A stretch of DNA of 7,843 bases from an uncultured Selenomonas sp. Its GTDB lineage: Bacteria > Bacillota > Negativicutes > Selenomonadales > Selenomonadaceae. A program made the translations under genes and the position numbers. Shown here in pieces: positions 1 through 5,694 of the stretch (within the stretch, counting starts at the first letter, position 1; each line of letters starts with the position of its first letter). Under the pieces are notes generated by a model. The model worked only from the letters and a program-made list of their open reading frames with translations, was not told where the DNA came from and made no database searches. The stretch covers positions 1 through 7,843 of the forward strand of contig CAMURM010000058.1 in the NCBI GenBank assembly GCA_947097535.1, in the 5' to 3' direction.

Positions 1-154
1 GGACGAGCGCCCAAGTCGAAGTGTAGAGGTTCTGCGTCGCGATGCGCTTGCCATATTTTTCCCAGAAGCCCGCGTCCTCGGGATTCCAACAAGCCAGTAT
101 CTCCTTGCGCGAAGGATTGGATCCAAGATTTTTCCATGCGTTTTCATCAGCCAT
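1..154 (-). CDS. narK: NarK-type nitrate/nitrite transporter, N-terminus only (cut by left edge)
   Basis: This is the start of a reading frame that runs off the left edge; only 51 codons are visible. Translation from the ATG at 154-152 begins MADENAWKNL and contains the block WNPEDAGFWEKYGKRIATQN, followed by the start of a hydrophobic stretch (STWALV). From memory, a W-[ND]-PED-x-x-FW-E-x-x-GKRIA block just before the first membrane helix is characteristic of the NarK family (major facilitator superfamily, nitrate/nitrite porters) in the inner membrane. A Shine-Dalgarno-like GGGGAG sits about 10 bases upstream of the ATG and supports this start. It is the last visible gene, 97 bases after mobAB on the same strand. 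Its place beside nar genes fits nitrate import or nitrite export for the reductase. The membrane domain is not in the window, so uptake cannot be told from antiport. Confidence 0.8.
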   Translation of the reverse strand, partial: MADENAWKNLGSNPSRKEILACWNPEDAGFWEKYGKRIATQNLYTSTWALV

Positions 155-251
155 TGGCTTCACTCTCCCCGTATAGATAAAAGATAAAAGTTCAAGAAGT
201 CATGCCCCCAAGGGCGAAGACGGAACGGCAAATTTTGATCCGCGCACTGCA
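155..251 (-). other. Spacer between mobAB and narK; no convincing promoter or terminator
   Basis: This 97-base gap is more AT-rich than its surroundings, especially at 171-190. It carries a tandem 7-base repeat and a 4-bp stem (GCCC at 204-207 with GGGC at 212-215) that is too short, and lacks the T-run, for a confident intrinsic terminator. A TTGAAC and a TATACG lie in the right order on the minus strand but only 14 bases apart. They are also too close to the narK start to serve as a normal sigma-70 promoter. I saw no FNR-type TTGAT-N4-ATCAA site. narK may be read through from the upstream genes or may have a promoter I cannot recognise. Confidence 0.5.
176..189. repeat. Tandem 7-bp repeat (GATAAAA x2) in the narK leader
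   Basis: On the plus strand GATAAAA occurs twice in direct succession at 176-182 and 183-189; on the coding strand it reads TTTTATC twice. It lies 22-35 bases upstream of the narK start codon, immediately before its ribosome binding site. It may be an AT-rich enhancer of translation or simply a short slippage repeat. Confidence 0.6.
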
Positions 252-1409
252 CTATAAGTCTCCTTTCCCGACACAACCATCTTCTTCTGAGAGACGCCGC
301 ATATCAAAGCCTTCTCGTCCCATCAAAAAGAGGCAGAGATGCGCAGCATCTTCCAGCGCTTCGAGGTCAAGCTGCAAAATCCCTTCCGCCTGCCGCTCAC
401 GACAAGAGGAGAAGAGAGCCGCGACGCGCTCGTCGAGCAGCGGCTCTTCCAGCCCTCGCCAAAGAGAAAAGGCGGGAAATACACCGTGCGAGCGCGTCTC
501 GATGAGCACGAGGTCGACGTCCGTCATGCGTGCAGCGGCCGCTTCCAGCGAGAGCTTCTCCTGCGTGCGCTCGTAGAGCCAGAAGCCCGCAGGCGCGACG
601 ACGGCGATGCTCGCCGCGCCCGCCTCGCGGAAGCGTCCGCTGTCCTTCGCCCCGTCGTTCAGGACAATGCCGTGCGCATCGCTCTTGACGACGCCGACGC
701 GCACGCCGCGCGAGGTCAAGAGCGGCAGGAGCTTTTCGACAAAGGTTGTCTTGCCCGTGCCCGATGCGGGAGCAACGATGGATACGATGGGCACGCGGCG
801 CACGACGTTCGCCGCTCGGCCGCGCGCCAAGCGAAGGGCGGCGGGCGTATTCACATTGAAGAAGCATGCACCCGCGTGAACGGGAACTTCAAGCGCGGGG
901 AGCGCGGCGGCCGTTCTCCGAAGGCTGCGCTCGCCTGCCGCCATAGCTGCCGAGAACACGTGCGCCGTTTCCTTGTGGTAGAGCGCGGCAAGCGGCTCAC
1001 GACGCCCATCGGCGACGGGAACGACAGCTCGTGCCATACGCTCCGCCTTGGGCAGAAGTTCTATCGCTGCGTCGAAGGAGAAAAAGGGCATATCCGCCGA
1101 CACGGCGAAGGACCAAGTATGAGAACTCGCCGCAAGGCCGCGCGAAAGCCCCGCCACAGGTCCCTGCCCCGCCGTTTCATCGACGAGAATCCTCGCGCCA
1201 TAACGGCTTGCCAAGGCTTGCAGGCGCTCGCTCCTTTCTTCGACGCACAGGAAGATTTCTGCAAAGCCCGCAACAACAGCCTTTTGCAGCAGCCCCTCCA
1301 ACAGCGGAACGCCGCCGACGTCGAGCCAACGCTTGTCCTCGCCCATGCGCTGGCTTCTGCCGCCCGCGACGACGAGAAGCGTCACGTCGGCGAGGCTCTG
1401 CGGCCTCAC
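252..1409 (-). CDS. mobAB: MobA-MobB fusion: molybdenum cofactor guanylyltransferase joined to GTP-binding adaptor
   Basis: MobA attaches GMP from GTP to Mo-molybdopterin to make the MGD cofactor used by NarG; MobB is a GTPase-like accessory. With the GTG start at 1409 the product has 385 residues. The MobA part (about 1-200) shows the nucleotidyltransferase signature LVVAGGRSQRMGEDK (residues 12-26), GQGPVAGL near 82-89, SADMPFF near 104-110 and FNVNTPAAL near 184-192. The MobB part (about 207-385) begins with Walker A ASGTGKTT (215-222), then VGVVKSDAHG and the strand DLVLIE. The usual EGFK-like block after that strand reads ETRSHG instead. The GTG overlaps the stop of the MOSC-MogA gene as GTGA, suggesting coupled translation. 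Another GTG at 1421-1419 would add four residues. The frame is open further upstream, but that part is Arg-rich and lies antiparallel to no homologous domain, so it is a shadow. Family assignment is strong; the exact start is moderately sure. Confidence 0.9.
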   Translation of the reverse strand: MRPQSLADVTLLVVAGGRSQRMGEDKRWLDVGGVPLLEGLLQKAVVAGFAEIFLCVEERSERLQALASRYGARILVDETAGQGPVAGLSRGLAASSHTWSFAVSADMPFFSFDAAIELLPKAERMARAVVPVADGRREPLAALYHKETAHVFSAAMAAGERSLRRTAAALPALEVPVHAGACFFNVNTPAALRLARGRAANVVRRVPIVSIVAPASGTGKTTFVEKLLPLLTSRGVRVGVVKSDAHGIVLNDGAKDSGRFREAGAASIAVVAPAGFWLYERTQEKLSLEAAAARMTDVDLVLIETRSHGVFPAFSLWRGLEEPLLDERVAALFSSCRERQAEGILQLDLEALEDAAHLCLFLMGREGFDMRRLSEEDGCVGKGDL

Positions 1410-2332
1410 TTTCTCGCGCACTCGCTTGCGTCGCCGCGCAGGATCTCGATGCCGTGCGCCAACTGCGGCAGGACGAAGCCGAGGCACTCCTCGACCGCCT
1501 TGGCGCTGCCCGGCAGATTGACGATCAGCGTGCGCTTGCATATACCGGCGGCGGCGCGGCTCAGCATGGCGCGCGGCGTCACCTGCATCGAAAGGGCGCG
1601 CATCGCCTCGGCGATGCCCGGCGCTTCGCGCTCGATGACGGCTCGCGTCGCCTCGGGCGTCACATCGCGCTCGGAAAAGCCCGTGCCGCCCGTCGTGGCG
1701 ACGAGTGCGACGCCGAGATCGGCGCATTCCTGCATCTCCTTCGCGAGCGCCTCCTCATCGTCGGGCAAGATCACACGCCGTGCGATGCGATAGCCCGCTT
1801 CCTCCAACAGATGCTGCGCCAAGTCACCGCTCTTGTCCTCGCGCTCGCCGCGCGCACCCTTGTCGCTCGCCGTGATGACAGCGGCGTCGAGCGGCAGCTT
1901 GCCTTCGAAGAAACTTAATTCATCGCCGGGCTTCAGCGTGCCGCCGTGCAGCACGCGTGCAAAGACGCCCTCGCGCGGCATGATGCAGTCGCCGACCGCC
2001 GCATAGATGGCGCAGTGCGCATGACACTCCTTGCCGATCTGCGTGATTTCGAAGATGACATCGCCTGCCGCGAGGCGCGTACCGACGGGAAGCTCACGGA
2101 AGGAGAAGCCCTCTGCGACGATGTTCTCGCCGAAATCGCCGTGGGAGACCGTCGCACCGCGTGCGCGAAACGCCTCGATCTCCGCCGCGCCCAGAAAGCT
2201 CACCTGCCGGTGCCATTTCCCCGCGTGCGCATCGCCGACGATGCCGTGCCCCACATGAAAGAGCGCCTTTTCCAGCGGCTTCTTCTTCGTGCCGCGCCGT
2301 TCGCTCGCGGCAATCGTTACAATCTTTCCCAA
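1406..2332 (-). CDS. MOSC domain-MogA/MoaB fusion (molybdopterin adenylyltransferase)
   Basis: This 308-residue protein joins two domains. Residues 1-145 form a MOSC domain: GIVGDAHAGKWHRQVS (30-45), HGDFGENIV (64-72) and the cysteine block GKECHAHCAIY (100-110, Cys103 and Cys107). MOSC domains are related to the C-terminus of Moco sulfurase and are thought to bind molybdopterin or carry sulfur. Residues 148-308 are a MogA/MoaB domain: DKGARGEREDKSG (157-169), ATTGGTGFSERDVTPEAT (212-229) and NLPGSAKAVEECL (272-284). MogA adenylylates molybdopterin to MPT-AMP, which MoeA then uses. The start is TTG at 2332: GGAGG lies 7 bases upstream, and the moaA stop is in the same frame two codons before it, so no longer start exists. 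Homologues of this fusion, as I recall them, also begin with MGK. It lies 3 bases after moaA and its stop overlaps the mobAB start. The MogA role is firm; the MOSC partner reaction is unknown. Confidence 0.9.
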   Translation of the reverse strand: MGKIVTIAASERRGTKKKPLEKALFHVGHGIVGDAHAGKWHRQVSFLGAAEIEAFRARGATVSHGDFGENIVAEGFSFRELPVGTRLAAGDVIFEITQIGKECHAHCAIYAAVGDCIMPREGVFARVLHGGTLKPGDELSFFEGKLPLDAAVITASDKGARGEREDKSGDLAQHLLEEAGYRIARRVILPDDEEALAKEMQECADLGVALVATTGGTGFSERDVTPEATRAVIEREAPGIAEAMRALSMQVTPRAMLSRAAAGICKRTLIVNLPGSAKAVEECLGFVLPQLAHGIEILRGDASECARK

Positions 2333-2335
2333 TCC

Positions 2336-3322
2336 TCACCCTCCGATCTGGTACATGCGCCGCTTCTCCTCGCCCGCGCCGCCCGCCGCTTCAAAGTGAT
2401 GCTCGCGCGGTTTTTCGGCAATCACCTGCCGCAGCTTCCTGAAGAGCGCCGCGTCGTCCGCACCCGCGCGCAGAAGTGTGCGCAAATCAAGCCCCGCATC
2501 CAACGCAAGGCAAAGCTTCAGATAGCCCTCCGCCGTCAGGCGCACGCGGTTGCACGAGCTGCAGAACTTGTGCTCCAGCGCGTCGATGAAGCCGAGCGCA
2601 CCGCGAAAGCCCGCCGGCCGAAAGCACGTGGCGGGACCGGTGAGCGCTTCTTTGACTACAGGAACGAGCGCACCGAAAGATTCCTCCAAGATGCGGCGCA
2701 CCTCAGCGGTCGGCACGCCCGTCAGCCCCGCTTCCTTCGCCATGCCGATCGGCATGAGCTCGATGAAGCGCACGTCGATCGGGCGCTCCTTCGCGAGGGC
2801 GGCGATCGAGGCAAGCTCCGCCTCATTGACTCCCTTAAGCGGCACGCAGTTGAGCTTCGTCTTGAGCCCTGCGGCGAGCGCCGCCTCCATGCCCCGGCGC
2901 ACGGCAGGCAACAGCGAAGCAGAACGGCGCGTAATGTCAGAGAAAGCGTCCTCCGCCAGCGTATCGAGGCTGATGTTCACACCGTCAAGCCCTGCCGCGC
3001 GAAGTTCCTCTGCGAGGTCGGCGAGGAGAACGCCGTTCGTCGTCAGAGCGACGCGCTCGATGCCCTCGACCGCCTTGATCTCGCGCACGAGATCGACGAT
3101 GCCGCGCCGAAGGAGCGGCTCGCCGCCCGTCAGACGCACCTTGCGTATGCCGAGCTGCGCGAGAGCACGCACGACGCGCACGATCTCCTCGAAGGACAGA
3201 ATGTCCGCGTGGGAAAGCTTCTCCACGCCATCTGCGGGCATACAGTAGCGGCAGCGCAAATTGCAGCGATCCGTCACGGAAATGCGCACATATTCGATTT
3301 TGCGGCGATAAAAATCAAGCAT
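2336..3322 (-). CDS. moaA: GTP 3',8-cyclase MoaA (radical SAM, first step of Moco synthesis)
   Basis: MoaA uses two iron-sulfur clusters and S-adenosylmethionine to turn GTP into 3',8-cH2GTP, which MoaC converts to cyclic pyranopterin monophosphate. The 328-residue length matches the family (about 329 in E. coli). The radical-SAM motif CNLRCRYC holds Cys20, Cys24 and Cys27. The SAM-binding GGEP is at 66-69, and the second cluster uses Cys254, Cys257 and Cys271 (CSSC then KLC). The C-terminus ends MYQIGG, keeping the Gly-Gly tail that reaches into the active site. The ATG at 3322-3320 is preceded by a GAGAGG ribosome binding site. It follows moeA after an 87-base spacer, the largest gap inside the reductase-to-mobAB run. 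Its stop lies 3 bases before the next start. moaC is not in the window, so its product must be processed by an enzyme encoded elsewhere. The identification is secure. Confidence 0.97.
   Translation of the reverse strand: MLDFYRRKIEYVRISVTDRCNLRCRYCMPADGVEKLSHADILSFEEIVRVVRALAQLGIRKVRLTGGEPLLRRGIVDLVREIKAVEGIERVALTTNGVLLADLAEELRAAGLDGVNISLDTLAEDAFSDITRRSASLLPAVRRGMEAALAAGLKTKLNCVPLKGVNEAELASIAALAKERPIDVRFIELMPIGMAKEAGLTGVPTAEVRRILEESFGALVPVVKEALTGPATCFRPAGFRGALGFIDALEHKFCSSCNRVRLTAEGYLKLCLALDAGLDLRTLLRAGADDAALFRKLRQVIAEKPREHHFEAAGGAGEEKRRMYQIGG
2340..2344 (-). promoter_or_regulatory. Ribosome binding site supporting a TTG start for MOSC-MogA
   Basis: GGAGG on the coding strand, in the last codons of moaA, is 7 bases upstream of TTG at 2332. 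Because the moaA stop is in the same frame just before, this TTG is the first possible start; the site makes it convincing. Confidence 0.7.
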
Positions 3323-3409
3323 ACGACGCCTCTCTTACCACGAATATCCGATAATCAGACCCAAAGGGCGCAGACGCATCGGCAAACTCGCAATCAATGC
3401 ACAACAATT
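3323..3409 (-). other. Spacer between moeA and moaA with a weak imperfect hairpin
   Basis: This 87-base gap is the only non-trivial break in the narH-to-mobAB series. It contains a nested imperfect inverted repeat: ATCCG/CGGAT-type arms at 3348-3352 and 3378-3382 enclose CCC-AAA-GGG at 3360-3368. There is no T-run on the coding strand that would make it a terminator. No good -35/-10 pair with 16-18 base spacing was found, and it is too short for the known Moco-responsive RNA motif. It could be an mRNA processing or attenuation element, or simply spacer; the moaA ribosome binding site is at its left end. Confidence 0.35.
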
Positions 3410-3418
3410 TCACAACAA
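3400..3418. repeat. 8-bp direct repeat CACAACAA across the moeA stop codon
   Basis: On the plus strand CACAACAA occurs at 3400-3407 and 3411-3418 with TTT between, an 11-base period. The second copy covers the last codons and stop of moeA (TTG TTG TGA on the coding strand) and the first lies just after it. It may be a small duplication at the end of the gene. No known operator matches it convincingly. Confidence 0.5.
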
Positions 3419-4636
3419 GATGACGTCGACCTCCGCACCCGCAGCAAGGGGCGGCGAGCCGACAGGAATATCGACGAGTGCGTTGCAGCCGACGGCGGAG
3501 AAGAGCACGCCGGAAGCGTGCTTCTCGGGCAGATGCACCTCGCCCTGCGCATACTGCGCTCGCACGAAGCGCCTGCCGCGGCTCTCCTTGGAAAAGCCGT
3601 CCCGCAAGACGGCACGGCGGCGCATCGGCAAGAGCGCGTCTTGCGCCGTCAATTTGGCGAGCACGGGACGCGCGAGAAGCTCAAACGTCGCCGAAGCGGC
3701 GAACGGATTGCCCGACAGGGCGATGCCGAGCGTGCGGCGCGAGTCGCCCGCCGCCGAAAACGTATAGCCGATCGCAGGCGCTCCGGGCTTCATCAGAACG
3801 CGCCAGAAAAGACGCTCGGCATTCAGTTCCTTGATGACGTCGTGCATGATGTCCTTCTTGCCCACGGAAACGCCGCCCGTCGTCAGAACGAGATCGGGCG
3901 GCTCGGCAGAACTCACGAGCGCACGCGCAACCTCCTCCGCATCGTCGGGCAGCGCACCGAGGATTTCCGCCTCGAAGCCCATCTCCTTAAGTCTTGCCGC
4001 GAGCAGGTAGAGATTGCTGTTGTAGATCTTGCCGGGGCAGAGCGGCTCGCCCGGCTCGACAAGCTCGTCGCCCGTGCTCGCCAAAACGATGCGCGCGCGG
4101 CGCACGCAAGGAAGACGCTTCCTCCCCTGCCCTGCCAGGACGGCGATGTGCGCCGCCGTCAGACGATCGCCCGCCTTGGCGAGCACGGCGCCTTCTTCCA
4201 CATCCTCCCCGCGAAAGCAGAAGTTCTCGTGATGCTTGAGCGCATAAGGCACGAGAATTTCCTCGCCCTCCACGCGCACGTCTTCCTGCCGCACGACGGT
4301 GTCCGCGCCCTCGGGCATCGCCGCGCCCGTCATCAGACGAAGCGCCTCGCCCGCGCCCACCTTGCCGGCGAAGAAGCTGCCCGCACACTCCTCGCCGATG
4401 ACGCGAAAGCGCGCGGGAGCGTCCGCCGACGCCCCCTGCGTACAGGCAGCCAAGAGCGCATAGCCGTCGAGCGGCGAGCGGTCAAACGGCGGCTGGTCGA
4501 AGGCGGCGCAGCAGTCCTCGGCAAGCCTTCGCCCGAGCGCCGCGAGAAGCGGCACGGACTCGGCTTCCGACAGCGGAATCTCGCGCACCTCGCGCAAAAG
4601 AAGCTCCTGCGCCTTTTCCAATGATATGTCCTGCAT
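3410..4636 (-). CDS. moeA: Molybdopterin molybdenumtransferase MoeA
   Basis: MoeA inserts molybdate into MPT-AMP made by MogA, releasing AMP and giving Mo-molybdopterin. The product is 408 residues, close to E. coli MoeA (411). It shows the family motifs in order: PPFDRSPLDGYALLA (49-63, Asp58 matching the catalytic aspartate), MPEGADTVVRQEDV (107-120), STGDELVEPGEPL (187-199) with IYNSNLY (204-210), TTGGVSVGKKD (252-262), MKPGAPAIGY (282-291) and LSGNPFAASATFE (307-319). The C-terminal beta domain (about 335-408) is present. The ATG at 4636-4634 has an AGGTGGAG ribosome binding site just upstream and starts 8 bases after the stop of the MoeA-like gene. The frame stays open further upstream only as an Arg/Ala-rich shadow of that neighbour. 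The next gene, moaA, follows after 87 bases. All motifs are intact, so I expect an active enzyme. Confidence 0.95.
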   Translation of the reverse strand: MQDISLEKAQELLLREVREIPLSEAESVPLLAALGRRLAEDCCAAFDQPPFDRSPLDGYALLAACTQGASADAPARFRVIGEECAGSFFAGKVGAGEALRLMTGAAMPEGADTVVRQEDVRVEGEEILVPYALKHHENFCFRGEDVEEGAVLAKAGDRLTAAHIAVLAGQGRKRLPCVRRARIVLASTGDELVEPGEPLCPGKIYNSNLYLLAARLKEMGFEAEILGALPDDAEEVARALVSSAEPPDLVLTTGGVSVGKKDIMHDVIKELNAERLFWRVLMKPGAPAIGYTFSAAGDSRRTLGIALSGNPFAASATFELLARPVLAKLTAQDALLPMRRRAVLRDGFSKESRGRRFVRAQYAQGEVHLPEKHASGVLFSAVGCNALVDIPVGSPPLAAGAEVDVILL

Positions 4637-4644
4637 CGCTCCAC

Positions 4645-5694
4645 CTACTCCCACTTGCCGAAGGTGCAGCGCGGATAGTGGCACGTCTCGCACGCGAGAC
4701 ACAGCCCGCCGAGTCCGAGGCGGCGGATCTCGCGGCGCGTCACGCGCTCGCCCGCCAAGATGCGCGGCAGCACGATGTCGAAGATCGTCGCCGCACTGTA
4801 CATGACGCAGCCCGGCAGGCCGAGTACAGGCACTGTGCGCCCGTCGCGCTCGGCATAGGCGAGCAGGAACATCGCACCGGGCAGGACGGGAGCACCGTAC
4901 GTCACGACCTCCGCACCCGCAGCGCGGATCGCGGCGGGCGTGCGGTCGTCGGGATCGACGCTCATGCCGCCCGTGCACAGCACCATGTCCATGCCGCAAT
5001 CAAGAAGCTCCTCGATCGCCGCCTGCGTGTGCTCCAAGGCGTCGTCAGAAATGCGGTGCTCGTTGACCGAAAGCCCGAAGCCGCGAAGCTTCGCGTCAAG
5101 GACAGGCGTGAACGTGTCCTTGATCCTGCCGTGCGCGACCTCCGATCCCGTCGTCACGACGCCGACCTTCAGCGAGCGGTACGGCAGAAGCCGAAAGATC
5201 GGCTCATCGCCGACGGCTCGCGCCGCCTCTTCCATCAAATCCTTCTTCACGGCGAGCGGAATCACACGCATCCCTGCGAGCAGATCGCCCTTCTTGACCG
5301 CCATGTACTGCGGCGCACAAGCCACCATGATGTCATCAAAATCGTTGAGCCGATGGAAGCGCTCGACATCGACGGCAAATACGCCGTCATGAAGCGCCCG
5401 AAGCTCGATCTTGCCCTCCTTCGGCTCAGAGGCTTCCATTCCCTCGTTCTGACAGAAGCCGCGCAGGATCTCCGCCGCTTCATTCTCGTGCAGCAGCGTG
5501 CCGTCGTTTTCCCAGACGTAGAGATGCTCCTTGCCCAGGGAGAGCAGCACGGGGATGTCCGCCGCCTCGACGACATGCCCCTTGCGAAAGCGTGCACCCT
5601 TCCTCACGCCGCGCACGATCTCCGTGATGTCGTGACAGAGGATCTGCCCGACCGCATCTTCCACAGAGATTTCCTGCATCGCCAAGGCGCTCAC
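4645..5694 (-). CDS. Divergent MoeA-like molybdopterin-binding protein with Cys-rich tail
   Basis: This protein has the MogA/MoeA molybdopterin-binding fold but is not canonical MoeA. Residues 1-170 include VEDAVGQILCHDITEIV and KGARFRKGHVV, and the molybdopterin-binding core follows with VGVVTTGSEVAHGRI (177-191), MVLCTGGMSVDPDDRTP (237-253) and LGLPGCVMYSAATIF (291-305). The MoeA block PGNP is replaced by PGCV, and MKPG by VLPG. The C-terminus is CLACETCHYPRC (332-343), a CxxCxxCx4C pattern that could bind a metal or cluster. As I recall, similar proteins occur near Moco and molybdoenzyme genes in anaerobic Firmicutes; their exact role is not settled. Start choice: GTG at 5694 has a strong AAGGAG 8-10 bases upstream and overlaps the narI stop as GTGA, giving 349 residues. 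ATG at 5679 (344 residues) fits where homologues usually begin but lacks a ribosome binding site. It sits directly before moeA. A metal-insertion helper is inference. Confidence 0.85.
   Translation of the reverse strand: MSALAMQEISVEDAVGQILCHDITEIVRGVRKGARFRKGHVVEAADIPVLLSLGKEHLYVWENDGTLLHENEAAEILRGFCQNEGMEASEPKEGKIELRALHDGVFAVDVERFHRLNDFDDIMVACAPQYMAVKKGDLLAGMRVIPLAVKKDLMEEAARAVGDEPIFRLLPYRSLKVGVVTTGSEVAHGRIKDTFTPVLDAKLRGFGLSVNEHRISDDALEHTQAAIEELLDCGMDMVLCTGGMSVDPDDRTPAAIRAAGAEVVTYGAPVLPGAMFLLAYAERDGRTVPVLGLPGCVMYSAATIFDIVLPRILAGERVTRREIRRLGLGGLCLACETCHYPRCTFGKWE

Noticed and set aside
165..205. Possible sigma-70 promoter for narK (TTGAAC and TATACG)
   Set aside because: The two hexamers are only 14 bases apart and the -10 would place the start within the ribosome binding site.
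204..215. Possible intrinsic terminator after mobAB
   Set aside because: The stem has only 4 bp and is not followed by a run of T on the coding strand.
1410..1727. Upstream extension of the mobAB frame by about 100 residues
   Set aside because: The extension lies over the MogA coding region in another frame, is Arg-rich, and MobA's own N-terminal signature begins just after the GTG at 1409.
339..1918. Long plus-strand frames opposite mobAB
   Set aside because: They are of low-complexity Arg/Ala composition and overlap the convincing MobA and MobB motifs on the other strand.
3398..3418. Resemblance of the AACAATTTCACA stretch to part of the lac operator region
   Set aside because: It is a short chance match made by the CACAACAA repeat around the moeA stop; there is no dyad, and no LacI-type gene nearby.
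1946..4624. An 892-codon open frame on the plus strand, antisense to moaA, moeA and MOSC-MogA
   Set aside because: Its translation is rich in Arg, His, Ala and Gln with no recognisable motifs, and it runs opposite to three genes with complete family motifs. High GC content and codon bias make stops rare in that frame, so it is a shadow.
4637..4999. Upstream extension of the moeA frame
   Set aside because: It overlaps the conserved C-terminal half of the MoeA-like protein, and the ATG at 4636 has a good ribosome binding site and matches the MoeA N-terminus.
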